From assembly GCA_021776235.1 (NCBI GenBank), contig JAJFGG010000103.1, forward strand, positions 1 through 64,000: a DNA stretch of 64,000 nucleotides, written 5' to 3'. The stretch's first letter is position 1. Each line of letters opens with the position of its first letter. This document shows, piece by piece, positions 53,898 to 63,323 of the stretch. The stretch comes from Alphaproteobacteria bacterium. Lineage in GTDB: Bacteria; Pseudomonadota; Alphaproteobacteria; GCA-2731375. Below the pieces are notes generated by a model. That model searched no databases. It was not told the DNA's origin and saw only the letters and a list, made by a program, of their open reading frames with translations. Made by a program: the position numbers and the translations under genes.

Positions 53898-55426
53898 TGC
53901 TTTTCAATTCTATCGAGTTCTTTTCGTTTCTGGCTTTTGTAGTTCTATTTTATCACTTTTCTCCATTTTCGAGACAGGCAAACAATTCATTCCTGATTCT
54001 TTTTTCGATTTTCTTCTATGGTTGGTGGAACATAATATATGTTCCCCTGATTTTGCTATCTATATGCATTAATTATTTCTGCTATTTGCGAATTCGCAAC
54101 TCGGAGACGCGAAAATCTCATTGGATGAGTACTGGCGTCATCGCCAACCTTTCCTTAATCGCATACTTCAAATACGGCGGTTTTTTATCCGAAGCTATCT
54201 ATGATTCAGTTGGCTATGATCTCGGTATCTCCGGCGTTGTACTCCCCCTGGCGATTTCATTTTTTACATTTCAGCAAATAGCATTTTTAGTGGATGCAAA
54301 TCGGGGCGAGGTCTCGGAGGTGGGATTCCGTTCATATGCGTTGTTTGTCCTGTTCTTCCCACAGTTAATTGCCGGTCCGATCGTTCACCATAAGGAAATG
54401 ATGCCTCAATTTGAGCGCAAACTCATTTCTGGAATTCGCAATCATCTGTTTGTTGGCGTCAACTTGTTCGCTCTTGGCTTGTTCAAGAAAGCGGTTCTGG
54501 CCGATGGCATTGCCCCCTATGCGACGGACGTGTTCGACGCCGCGGCATTGGGTGCCAACCTGACGCTCATAGAGGCCTGGGCCGGCACCATGGCCTACAC
54601 CCTTCAGATCTATTTCGATTTTTCCGGTTATTCCGATATGGCCTGCGGTCTGGGTCGGATGTTTGGCATTATTCTGCCAATCAATTTTAACTCGCCATAT
54701 AGGTCGACCAGTATCATTGAGTTTTGGCGCCGTTGGCATATGACGCTCTCGCGCTTCTTGAAGGATTATCTGTATATCACTCTTGGCGGCAATCGACGTG
54801 GATATCAGCGTCAATTGGTCAATGTCATGATTGTCATGCTTCTTGGCGGGTTATGGCATGGTGCGGGCTGGACATTTGTGGTTTGGGGTGGCTTGCATGG
54901 CATCTTTCTGGTGATCAACCATCTCTGGCGCGAGTTGACCGGTAGGCTCCATTGGAAGCCATCTGGTGCTCATTGGACAGTGGTGAGCTGGGGCCTCACA
55001 ATTCTTGTCGTGATGATTGCGTGGGTCCCGTTTCGGGCGGATACTTTCGAGGCCGCCTTTACGATGTACCGCGGGATGTTCGGCCTAAATGGTGTTGTTT
55101 TACCCCCGGAATTAGCTGCGCTAAACCAGATTTTTGCCGCGTTCGGGTTCGAACTCCCCGCTTCGACGAAGGAGTTTGTCTTCAAAGGCCGAATGCAAAT
55201 ATTCTGGACAGCTGCGCTCTTTGCGATCGCCATATTTCTGCCAAACAATTTTGTGCTGCTTAGCAGATTTAGGCCATTCAAAATGCGTTTTGGCCCCGCC
55301 TCCATGTTTTCCCGTTTCTTATTCGTCCCAGGATTAGCTAATGCTCTTTTCATAGGCATCGTAGCGTCTTTGGCGGCACTGTTTGTCTGGCAGGGAAAAA
55401 GCGAATTCCTATATTTTCAGTTCTAG
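53897..55426 (+). CDS. MBOAT-family O-acyltransferase
   Basis: A 509-residue multi-pass membrane protein of the AlgI/DltB-like MBOAT family. QIYFDFSGYSDMACGLGRM, EFWRRWHMTLSRFLKDYL and the catalytic-histidine segment GGLWHGAGWTFVVWGGLHG are all present. It moves acyl groups, usually acetyl, across the membrane to an extracytoplasmic acceptor. The next gene, nine bases downstream, encodes a GDS(L)-like protein, the usual partner. The N-terminal 80 residues are rich in Phe and the DNA is AT-rich, unlike most of the locus. Confidence 0.93.
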   Translation: MLFNSIEFFSFLAFVVLFYHFSPFSRQANNSFLILFSIFFYGWWNIIYVPLILLSICINYFCYLRIRNSETRKSHWMSTGVIANLSLIAYFKYGGFLSEAIYDSVGYDLGISGVVLPLAISFFTFQQIAFLVDANRGEVSEVGFRSYALFVLFFPQLIAGPIVHHKEMMPQFERKLISGIRNHLFVGVNLFALGLFKKAVLADGIAPYATDVFDAAALGANLTLIEAWAGTMAYTLQIYFDFSGYSDMACGLGRMFGIILPINFNSPYRSTSIIEFWRRWHMTLSRFLKDYLYITLGGNRRGYQRQLVNVMIVMLLGGLWHGAGWTFVVWGGLHGIFLVINHLWRELTGRLHWKPSGAHWTVVSWGLTILVVMIAWVPFRADTFEAAFTMYRGMFGLNGVVLPPELAALNQIFAAFGFELPASTKEFVFKGRMQIFWTAALFAIAIFLPNNFVLLSRFRPFKMRFGPASMFSRFLFVPGLANALFIGIVASLAALFVWQGKSEFLYFQF

Positions 55427-55434
55427 GTTAGACG

Positions 55435-56358
55435 ATGTACGGAACTTGGGCCAAGGTAGTGATCATCACATTCATGCTGCTAACGACCACTCTCGTCGTT
55501 GCGAGCGAATGGATGTTAAGGACACAAGTTGCGCCTGCTGACGTTCAAAAACAACATGCGGCGTTCTTTCGCGCCAGCACCTCTCGTGACGCGGCTTTTG
55601 GCGATTCATTGATGACCTACGGATTTACGGGGGGAGCGCAGATTGCCAATTATGCGAATTTCGGGGAATCCTACATCATTACCGCCGAAAAAATCCGATA
55701 CCATTACAAAAACATATCGCCGGGCCTCGTAGTACTTCAGGCCGATCCTATGCAGTTCTCCATTGCGCGCTATGATTCAGACGCGAACAATGAAGACCGC
55801 CGAAAGCTTGCGTTCGCGCGTGATGAACCCAAACTCCTAATAACGATCGAGGAAAATCGCGGAAGTCTCAGCAGCCTTTGGTGGACGTTTATACGAAAAG
55901 GCAAGATTGAAAGTCTGGTCCGGCTCAACAAAGATGGATCGCGGACTCGAGAAGATCGATTTGACGATTATTCCCCCGCAACACGGACCAGGCAAACCCA
56001 TGATTTTATCAATACCCTGCGGCCTGCGACGGACTCGCTTGAAACCAATCGAAACTGGAACGCTTTCAGCGAAGTTGTTGAGTATCTTATCGACCAGGGG
56101 GCCAAGGTCTGTTTGTTGCATTTCCCGGTTTCAATCGAGTTTCAAGCCATGGCTGAGGAAGAGTCGTTTTATACGCAAACCAAGATGGCTATCCAAAAGT
56201 TCGCTGATGAGAAGTCTTTGCCCTATATCGACGCAAGCAAATGGATAGAAGGTGCGCAAATGTACGCCGACCCATATCACCTAAGCTATCTGGGCGCGCC
56301 CATATTCTCTGCCCGCATTATTCCTCAATGTCTTGAAGCGACGGGCATTGTCAGGTGA
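55435..56358 (+). CDS. Periplasmic SGNH/AlgX-like O-acetylation partner
   Basis: A 307-residue protein with a signal or anchor segment at residues 8-25. The GDS motif FGDSLMTYGF and the late DPYHLSYLG (Asp-x-x-His) give a plausible Ser-Asp-His catalytic set of the AlgJ/AlgX-like SGNH family. With the MBOAT protein upstream it should complete O-acetylation of the exported glycan in the periplasm. The middle of the protein is not conserved with any enzyme I recognise. Confidence 0.72.
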   Translation: MYGTWAKVVIITFMLLTTTLVVASEWMLRTQVAPADVQKQHAAFFRASTSRDAAFGDSLMTYGFTGGAQIANYANFGESYIITAEKIRYHYKNISPGLVVLQADPMQFSIARYDSDANNEDRRKLAFARDEPKLLITIEENRGSLSSLWWTFIRKGKIESLVRLNKDGSRTREDRFDDYSPATRTRQTHDFINTLRPATDSLETNRNWNAFSEVVEYLIDQGAKVCLLHFPVSIEFQAMAEEESFYTQTKMAIQKFADEKSLPYIDASKWIEGAQMYADPYHLSYLGAPIFSARIIPQCLEATGIVR

Positions 56359-56565
56359 TTCCAGGCATTTTGGACTTTTCCAGAGAGCCGCGTTGAACGA
56401 TAAATGGTAATTTGGCGGATTATTGACTTTCTGCACTGGCAAATGGTCAGTGGCGCGATTATTAAGCTGTTGTGTCTTGCGATTAGTGTTATACGGCCGG
56501 CAGAAATGTCGCTCTCGGCAGCAGCGACTAAAGCTGCAAGAAATATTCCAATTCAGGCATCTTAG

Positions 56566-57417
56566 ATGAAAAAGAGATTTGTTTTCGCCGTCTACGCTGG
56601 CAGGAGTGGCGGGCTGCAAACAACCCATTTTTTTAATAGAAATGTCGAAGGTTGCCTCGCGGTAAATGAATTTCCGCGCTACGAGGCATCCCTGCCAGGA
56701 CGCCTGGGAAACTGGCAGCATAGATTTCATCGAAAGTTCATCGAAACTCACGAGCTTCTGGGCCGTGGCAAAATGTTGGAGGCTTTTGCAAGGGGGGACG
56801 ACGAATACCTCGCCCGCGTTACCAGGCGTCGATTGAAGATGATCAGTAATGAATTGGATAAGAATGGCTGCAGTATCTATATCGATATGAACAAATTATT
56901 TGGCCGAAGCATTTTTCGAGGCGTCGATCAGGTTCTTCCAAATTACTCATTAATCTATATGCCACGCGACCCCCTAAAGAACATGAAGAGCTATATAAAT
57001 CGAAATAAGAATTTTTATCTTGATAACAATCGCCCTGATGACGATTGTAATGAGCTCCAGTTGGACAGTTCGAATATGAAAAAGGAGGAATTGTACCTCT
57101 GGATGTGGGCTGAGCTTCATCTTCGATTTCAAACAATGTGCAAGTCTCCGAGAGTGGACAGTTTCTCGACAATTCGCACTGAGGACATGAATAGCTCTGA
57201 CATCTGGGCCAAGACCCTTGATGAACTTGAGCTGCCTTACAAACAAGTCAGCATCGAACCACAATCAAATTCGAACACCAAACTTGGCTTTGCGGCAACC
57301 AGGATTACAGAAGACGACGTCGCATTATTCGAGGGTTTCTTAAAGCGAATTCCGTCCAAAATTCGGGACCGTATTGATTATTTTGATTCCTATGATCCGA
57401 AACAGTCCATTGGTTAG
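56566..57417 (+). CDS. Sulfotransferase-like protein
   Basis: A 283-residue P-loop sulfotransferase candidate. VYAGRSGGLQTTHFF is the 5'-phosphosulfate loop and YMPRDPLKNMKSYINR the 3'-phosphate motif. It should transfer sulfate from PAPS to a sugar hydroxyl; PAPS is made by the sat/cysC genes upstream. The gene stands alone between 207-bp and 55-bp gaps, has no coupled neighbour and is relatively AT-rich, so it may have been acquired separately. Confidence 0.72.
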   Translation: MKKRFVFAVYAGRSGGLQTTHFFNRNVEGCLAVNEFPRYEASLPGRLGNWQHRFHRKFIETHELLGRGKMLEAFARGDDEYLARVTRRRLKMISNELDKNGCSIYIDMNKLFGRSIFRGVDQVLPNYSLIYMPRDPLKNMKSYINRNKNFYLDNNRPDDDCNELQLDSSNMKKEELYLWMWAELHLRFQTMCKSPRVDSFSTIRTEDMNSSDIWAKTLDELELPYKQVSIEPQSNSNTKLGFAATRITEDDVALFEGFLKRIPSKIRDRIDYFDSYDPKQSIG

Positions 57418-57472
57418 CGGCTAACCGTCATCGCAGTAGCGGCAACATCCCAGTAAAATATAAGGCGACGGA

Positions 57473-58045
57473 ATGGCAGCGTTCTACATTCATCCCTCGG
57501 CATTGATCGATGCTGGCGTGGAAATCGGCGAGGGGACTAAGATCTGGCATTTTTGCCACGTCCTCGGCGGCAGCCGTATCGGCAAGAACTGCGTTTTGGG
57601 CCAAAACGTCATGGTTGGACCCGACGTCAGCCTGGGCACTGGCGTCAAGGTGCAAAACAACGTTGCCATCTATGCCGGGGTGACCGTCGAGGACGAGGTT
57701 TTTCTGGGCCCCTCCATGGTATTCACCAACGTCCTCACCCCGCGCGCCTTCGTCGAGCGCAAGAACGAGTTCGCGCCTACGCTGGTTCGTCGCGGAGCGA
57801 CTATCGGCGCAAATGCGACCATTGTTTGTGGCAACACGATCGGTCGCTATGCCATGGTCGGTGCCGGTGCGGTTGTGACCCATGACGTATCTGACTATGC
57901 ACTGGTGCTTGGTAATCCGGCTCGCCAAATAGGCTGGGTCAGCCGCAGCGGCGAACGGCTAGGCTCGGATCTTACCTGCCCCCGTACGGGCGAAAAGTAT
58001 CGTGAAAGCAATGGCGGCCAGCTTGAAGCCGTCGCACCGCAGTAA
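57473..58045 (+). CDS. wbpD: Left-handed beta-helix N-acetyltransferase, WbpD/WlbB-like
   Basis: A 190-residue hexapeptide-repeat acetyltransferase. Repeats run from [17 protein letters not shown] through [20 protein letters not shown], with [20 protein letters not shown] as the characteristic insertion and [11 protein letters not shown] at the end. WbpD acetylates the 3-amino group of UDP-2-acetamido-3-amino-uronic acid. The aminotransferase WbpE-like gene follows, so this is the last step of that pathway. Confidence 0.92.
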   Translation: MAAFYIHPSALIDAGVEIGEGTKIWHFCHVLGGSRIGKNCVLGQNVMVGPDVSLGTGVKVQNNVAIYAGVTVEDEVFLGPSMVFTNVLTPRAFVERKNEFAPTLVRRGATIGANATIVCGNTIGRYAMVGAGAVVTHDVSDYALVLGNPARQIGWVSRSGERLGSDLTCPRTGEKYRESNGGQLEAVAPQ

Positions 58046-58082
58046 TCGCCCCGGCAATATATTTAGTGACAGAGGCAAGTTT

Positions 58083-59207
58083 ATGCAGATCCCATTCGTC
58101 GACCTAAAGGCTCAATACGCACGTCTCAAGCCGGAGATTAACGCCCGCATTCAACAGGTGCTGGACCATGGGCAATACATCATGGGACCGGAAGTGGCGG
58201 AGCTGGAGGCGGCGCTGGCGAACTATTCCGGCGCCCGCCATGCAGTTGGCCTATCCAGCGGGTCGGACGCACTGTTAGTGCCCTTGATAGCCGCCGGAAT
58301 TGGCACGGGACATGCTGTGTTTCTGCCGTCATTTACTTTCACCGCAACCGCCGAAATGGTTCTGCTGGCGGGCGCGACGCCGGTATTCGTCGATGTGGAT
58401 GCCCATAACTTCAACATGGACCCGGTCGACCTTGAAGAGAAAATTGGCGAAGTGACAACAGCCGGCCGTCTGGTTCCCAGGGCGGTTATGGCCGTTGATT
58501 TGTTTGGCCTGCCGGCGGATCTGGAGAAAATAAATGCCATCGCCAAGAGACAGGATCTCCTAGTAATCGCCGACGCGGCCCAAAGTTTTGGCGCCGAAGC
58601 TGCTGGCGGCAAAGTTGGCACCCTGGCGGACGTGACGGCGACCAGCTTTTTTCCAGCCAAACCGCTTGGTGGTTACGGCGACGGGGGCGCCTTGTTGACC
58701 GATAGCGATGAATTGGCGGGCCTGTATCGATCAGTGCGGTCCCATGGTACCGGTGACAATAAGTACGATATTGTACGCCTTGGCCTGAACGCCCGTCTCG
58801 ACACCTTGCAGGCTGCCATTCTGCTGGCGAAAATCGAGATCTTCTCTGACGAGGTCGATGCCCGCCGCAAGTTGGCTGATTATTACGATACCCGTCTGAC
58901 CCAGTATGTCGCGACGCCGCCCCGCATAGAAGGCGCCGAAAGTGCCTGGGCGCAATATACCATTCAATGCGATGATCGAGAGCGATTGCGCGCCGACTTG
59001 GGGGAACAGGGCATTCCCACGGCCATCTATTATCCGCGCCCCATGCATCTGCAGCCGGCCTACGCCGCCTATGGTCCGGGCGAAGGCGGCCTGCCTATCA
59101 GCGAAACACTATCGGGCCGGGTTCTCAGTCTGCCCATGCACCCCTACATGCCGGAGGAAACGGCGGAGCGCATATGCCAGGCCGTGATTAATTCGGTCGC
59201 AGGATAG
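58083..59207 (+). CDS. wbpE: DegT-family aminotransferase, WbpE/WlbC-like
   Basis: A 374-residue PLP aminotransferase: IPFVDLKAQYARLKPEINA at the start, VIADAAQSFGAEAAGG, and the Schiff-base lysine in SFFPAKPLGGYGDGG. It best fits WbpE, which aminates the 3-keto intermediate produced by WbpB. ATG 58083 has GAGG about eight bases upstream; an upstream in-frame Met would overlap wbpD without a homologous extension. GT4 follows eight bases later. Confidence 0.92.
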   Translation: MQIPFVDLKAQYARLKPEINARIQQVLDHGQYIMGPEVAELEAALANYSGARHAVGLSSGSDALLVPLIAAGIGTGHAVFLPSFTFTATAEMVLLAGATPVFVDVDAHNFNMDPVDLEEKIGEVTTAGRLVPRAVMAVDLFGLPADLEKINAIAKRQDLLVIADAAQSFGAEAAGGKVGTLADVTATSFFPAKPLGGYGDGGALLTDSDELAGLYRSVRSHGTGDNKYDIVRLGLNARLDTLQAAILLAKIEIFSDEVDARRKLADYYDTRLTQYVATPPRIEGAESAWAQYTIQCDDRERLRADLGEQGIPTAIYYPRPMHLQPAYAAYGPGEGGLPISETLSGRVLSLPMHPYMPEETAERICQAVINSVAG

Positions 59208-59214
59208 CCCCATC

Positions 59215-60348
59215 ATGAATGATATTGTACTGGTCATCGGCGACCTGGGTAACGGTGGCACGCAACGAGTGTTCGCCACGTTAGCCAATTTCTGGGCGAA
59301 GCAAGGCCGCAAGGTATGCGTAATTACGCAGTCAGGCCCGGAGACTGATTTTCATCGCCTCGAGCCTGAGATCCAACGTTTTGTGTTCGGCAATCTTGCG
59401 GATTCAAACGGCGTATTCACGGGTATGTTCAGCAATATTGTACGGATTTTTAGCCTGCGCCGCGCATTGCGCCTGGCCAATGCAGAGGTTGCTATCGCCG
59501 CCGTGCCGCCCACCGCCGTGCTGACGGTGCTCGCCGGTATCGGTTTGAAAACCCGCATCGTGGTTTCGGAACGCAACGACCCGGCACGGCAATCCTACGG
59601 CCGGTACTGGGATTTCCTGCGCCGATACCTTTATCCGCGCGCCGCGCTTGTCACCGCCAACAGTCTGGGCGCGTTGGAAAGCCTGCGGGCGTTCGTACCG
59701 GCGGATCGTCTGGCGCATTTACCCAATCCCGTAGTATCCGCCGGCAACAATGACAGCGGCGTGCCCCGGCGATCAGTGCTTTTGAATGTTGGTCGTCTGC
59801 AACGGCAGAAGGGTCAAGACATTCTGATCAGGGCCTTCGCAATGATCGCGGCGGAGTTCCCGGAATGGCGGCTGGCCATTGCTGGGCGGGGTAAATCGGA
59901 ACAATCGTTACGGTCGCTGGCGAAATCCTGCGGCATAGTTGAACGCATTGATTGGCTCGGAGAGAGCACCGAGATTTGGCGGCATTACGCCGCCGCTTCG
60001 ATCTTTGTTTTGCCGTCTCGCCATGAAGGTATGCCCAACGCCCTTTTGGAAGCAATGAGCGCTGGCCTACCCGCGATTGTCACCCGGGCATCGCCGGGGC
60101 CACTCGAACTGATCGAGGATGAGGTCAATGGCTTGGTGGTCCCGGTTGATGATCCGGCAGCCCTGGCCAACGCCATGCGGACCCTGATCAGCGATGCCGC
60201 CCTGCGCGCCAGGCAGGGAAAGGCGGCCCGTGAGCGCATCAAAGGCTTTGATCTAGATGCCGTTTCCGAGCGCTGGGCAGAGGTCCTCGGCTTGGCGCCA
60301 ACGGCGCGCGAGGCAACTACGACGTTGGACCATATATCAGCGCATTAG
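59215..60348 (+). CDS. GT4-family glycosyltransferase
   Basis: A 377-residue GT-B enzyme: LVIGDLGNGGTQRVFATLA at the N-terminus, RIVVSERNDPARQ, LLNVGRLQRQKGQDILIRAF and the donor-site FVLPSRHEGMPNALLEAMSA. This subgroup typically adds N-acetyl-galactosamine or related sugars (PglA/PglH style). It ends 32 bp inside the convergent methyltransferase gene, so the 3' ends of the two genes overlap. Confidence 0.9.
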   Translation: MNDIVLVIGDLGNGGTQRVFATLANFWAKQGRKVCVITQSGPETDFHRLEPEIQRFVFGNLADSNGVFTGMFSNIVRIFSLRRALRLANAEVAIAAVPPTAVLTVLAGIGLKTRIVVSERNDPARQSYGRYWDFLRRYLYPRAALVTANSLGALESLRAFVPADRLAHLPNPVVSAGNNDSGVPRRSVLLNVGRLQRQKGQDILIRAFAMIAAEFPEWRLAIAGRGKSEQSLRSLAKSCGIVERIDWLGESTEIWRHYAAASIFVLPSRHEGMPNALLEAMSAGLPAIVTRASPGPLELIEDEVNGLVVPVDDPAALANAMRTLISDAALRARQGKAARERIKGFDLDAVSERWAEVLGLAPTAREATTTLDHISAH

Positions 60349-61228
60349 CAAGAAACAGGTCGTCTTCGTCGTAGCGGTCCGTCCAGTATTTATGGATCGG
60401 CCCCTCATGAAAATCACCTTGATAGGAATAAGGCACAAGCCCCGCATCGAAACCGGCCTCGCCTAAGGCGGCCATGACGTCCGGCGGCCGCAGCAGATTT
60501 ATCGCATCATCGAAACGCTCCAAATAGCGTTCCGGTTCCATGGCATAGAGGTCGGCAAACAGGCTTTTTGTCGCCCGGTGATTGCTGAAATCCACCAAGT
60601 GCAGAAAGCGGCAATCCTGCCTGCAAAGGCTACGCAGCTTGATCATGGACTCCTTGAAATCAAAAATGTGCTCCAGACAGGAATTGGAAATAACAACGTC
60701 AAAGGGGCCCTTAAGCTCTGTATTCAACAAAGGTTCCCGGTCCCACCGCGATCGCGTTTTCAACAGATCCATAAATTCAGGAAACGTGTGGCGCTCGCCA
60801 TAAATCGCAGAAAGATCCTTGAAGACATTGAGATAGTACGCGTCGACGATTTCCGGCTCTTCGAATACGCAGGGGTCGAACCAGGGTTCGATCACCGTAT
60901 AAGACGCCGCGCCGCGATAAAGTGCGATGGGACCAAAGCCAAGCAAAGAGCCACACCCGATCTCAAGGACGTGACGTCCCTCAAATTCCAGTGGTTGCCA
61001 TCCCACATTCCGGGCCAGGATGGCCTCGTAACGGCTCAAGAAATCGTAGAACCTTTGGGAGCGCATAATGCGCGGCGAGCGGGTTATCTCTCGGATATCG
61101 AAGGTATTGCCGCGGCCACTCAATCGGCGGCTGATTTTGTATGCCACCTCGGATGGCGGAAGTTCCCATAAACGTTTGATTATTCTTAACAATTCAACTA
61201 TACCCTCGCCTCGAATGGATTGGGGCAT
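60317..61228 (-). CDS. SAM-dependent methyltransferase-like protein
   Basis: A 303-residue protein with the class I SAM motif VLEIGCGSLLGFGPIAL (about residue 85) and VVISNSCLEHIFDFKESM as the post-motif-III segment. The N-terminal 70 residues (IIKRLWELPPSEVAYKI) resemble a segment found in several glycan-locus proteins, including heparinase-like and methyltransferase proteins. It could methylate a terminal sugar to cap chain length. It is convergent with the upstream GT4 gene and divergent from the radical SAM gene, 238 bp away. Confidence 0.8.
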   Translation of the reverse strand: MPQSIRGEGIVELLRIIKRLWELPPSEVAYKISRRLSGRGNTFDIREITRSPRIMRSQRFYDFLSRYEAILARNVGWQPLEFEGRHVLEIGCGSLLGFGPIALYRGAASYTVIEPWFDPCVFEEPEIVDAYYLNVFKDLSAIYGERHTFPEFMDLLKTRSRWDREPLLNTELKGPFDVVISNSCLEHIFDFKESMIKLRSLCRQDCRFLHLVDFSNHRATKSLFADLYAMEPERYLERFDDAINLLRPPDVMAALGEAGFDAGLVPYSYQGDFHEGPIHKYWTDRYDEDDLFLANALIYGPTS

Positions 61229-61466
61229 CTACGCAAGACGACGCGCCTAGCGACTCGCCTACTGCATGTTGGAAATCTGTGCCCCGGTTCAATTACCTAG
61301 TGCGTTCTATACGCGCCAGGGCCTATTGACCAGCCCGAAGGTTGCCAGAGGAACCATTGCTGCCCACAATTGCGATTGATTCGCAATAAATCTCTGGTAT
61401 ACATTTCTATGGGTGTATATTCTGTTCCCGTTGGGGAAGCTATTTAATGAGGAAATGTAGAATATC

Positions 61467-63128
61467 ATGAATATCCAGCATTCCGTTGAAATAGAGCCGC
61501 GCCAGACCGGTGTCGAGGCGACCAAGGGTATCGATATACTGCTAATAAACCCGCCTTATGAGCGGTTGAAAGGCTTCACCATCGCCAGCATCCCGAATGG
61601 AATTTTGGGACTGGGAACCTATCTCAACTCTTTGGGATATGACGCCGCCGTCTGGGACGCGGACACCAGCTACGACGAAGGTGTGCTGGCCTACGATAAT
61701 GAGAATCGAGCCAGCGCGCAAAACAACTACGCCGCCAGTCTGGAAAACGATTCGCTTTACGTTTGGCAGGAAATCCGGGAAACTATTGAACGGTTGAACC
61801 CGAAGTTCGTCGGCATAACGCTGATGACTCCCACGCTACATTCGGGACTGAAAATCGCGCAGATTGCCAAGGACCTCGGCAAGACGGTTCTGGTGGGCGG
61901 TCCGCATGTGAATATCGTCCAGAAAAAAGTTCTGAAGTATGACTTGATCGATTTCGCCTTTTTTGGCGAAGGCGAAAATCCTTTGCCAAAATTCATGGCG
62001 GCCTATCCAGACTTGGATGAAATCAAGAAAATCCCCGGCCTTGGCTATCGGCGGGACGAGGAAATTGTCTTCAATGGGTTTGCCGAACGCATCAAAGACC
62101 TCGATGAGTTCCCGCATCCGGACCGCGACATATTGCTTTTCAAAGAGCGGTATATGCCCAGCGAACTTGCGACAATCATGGCAAGTCGGGGCTGCCCTTT
62201 CAAATGTACGTTCTGTGCCTCGGTCCCAATCTGGGGGCGCAATACCATCTACCGCTCGCCGGAGCACATCGTAGCGGAAATTGAAGAGCTCTATAAGCGT
62301 TACAACACACGCCAATTCCGCTTCTTTGATGACACGTTTACGGTCAATAGGAAAAAGATGATCGGCGTGTGCAAATTGCTGGTCGAAAAGTTCGGTGACC
62401 GGTTTTTCTCGTGGTGGTGCCTCAGCACTGTAAGCTCCATCGACGATGAAGTGCTTTACTGGCTCAAGCGAGCAGGCGCGGATCAGGTCCATCTTGGCAT
62501 TGAAACAGGCAGCGAAAAGGTGATGGCAACCATCCAGAAAGGCTGCACCAAGGATCAGGCACGGGATGCGATACTGCTGGCGAAAAAGTATGGCTTCTGG
62601 GTCAATACATTTTTCATCACAGGATTTCCGTTTGAAGAAGAAGCGGATATCCGGGAAACCATGGAATTCATCAAGGAAGTGCAGCCTGACTCCGTCAATC
62701 TTTGCACGTTTACGCCTTATCCTGGCACCGCACTTTTCGACACCTGTGTTGAGAAAGGCTTGATGGTCGAGGATGACGATTACGAACAGTTCAAATATAT
62801 TGGCCATCACAGTGCGTCGAACTTTTTCATGTATACCATGACAAAGGAACGATACGGGGAATTGCGCGACGAGTTGTTGAAACTTACCACTGAAATCAGT
62901 GAAAAGATGACGCTCCGGAAATTCCATTACAGGCTAAAAAACCTGACCTTCGCGAAGCTTGTGAGGAAAATCAGGCTACTTATACGCAGGCAATCTGTAA
63001 TGTGGAAAGGACCAGGCCATATGCTGGTCGAGAGAGTGCAGGCAGCGGAGACCCGCCGGCGTCACGTTTCCGACGGCATAGGCGGACTATCGGTTGAACA
63101 ACCCAACACGCCCTCCAACAACACATAA
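61467..63128 (+). CDS. B12-binding-domain radical SAM enzyme
   Basis: A 553-residue protein. Residues 20-180 form a cobalamin-binding-like Rossmann domain (NPPYERLKGF, VGGPHVNIVQ). The radical SAM cluster motif is SRGCPFKCTFCAS (CxxxCxxC, about residue 240), followed by the barrel signatures FRFFDDTFTVNRK, VHLGIETGSEKV and FFITGFPFEEEADI. Class B relatives methylate or rearrange unreactive carbons. In a glycan locus it could methylate a sugar carbon or epimerise. The substrate is unknown. GAGGAA lies about 12 bases before the start. Confidence 0.9.
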   Translation: MNIQHSVEIEPRQTGVEATKGIDILLINPPYERLKGFTIASIPNGILGLGTYLNSLGYDAAVWDADTSYDEGVLAYDNENRASAQNNYAASLENDSLYVWQEIRETIERLNPKFVGITLMTPTLHSGLKIAQIAKDLGKTVLVGGPHVNIVQKKVLKYDLIDFAFFGEGENPLPKFMAAYPDLDEIKKIPGLGYRRDEEIVFNGFAERIKDLDEFPHPDRDILLFKERYMPSELATIMASRGCPFKCTFCASVPIWGRNTIYRSPEHIVAEIEELYKRYNTRQFRFFDDTFTVNRKKMIGVCKLLVEKFGDRFFSWWCLSTVSSIDDEVLYWLKRAGADQVHLGIETGSEKVMATIQKGCTKDQARDAILLAKKYGFWVNTFFITGFPFEEEADIRETMEFIKEVQPDSVNLCTFTPYPGTALFDTCVEKGLMVEDDDYEQFKYIGHHSASNFFMYTMTKERYGELRDELLKLTTEISEKMTLRKFHYRLKNLTFAKLVRKIRLLIRRQSVMWKGPGHMLVERVQAAETRRRHVSDGIGGLSVEQPNTPSNNT

Positions 63129-63323
63129 CGAAACGCATAACAAATAGCGGCCGGGCTACGCCCGGCGCTCATGAGTTGCCCCACGTCAGCGCGTGTTTTT
63201 CTATGCGCCGTTTCGTATAGAAAAGACGGTTCGCATTTTATTTGCGTCATCCCAACAAAACGTATTCCCGTTTCTTGTACCGGCATGCCGTCAGTCAGAT
63301 CGGGATCCATAGGCACTAACTAG
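63129..63323. repeat. Intergenic region with two hairpins
   Basis: A 7-bp stem (63150-63156 with 63160-63166) around a TAC loop lies 21 bp after the radical SAM stop, and an 8-bp stem (63197-63204 with 63217-63224) follows. Neither has a following T-tract. They could form a termination or RNA-processing region between the radical SAM and GT4 genes. Confidence 0.4.
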
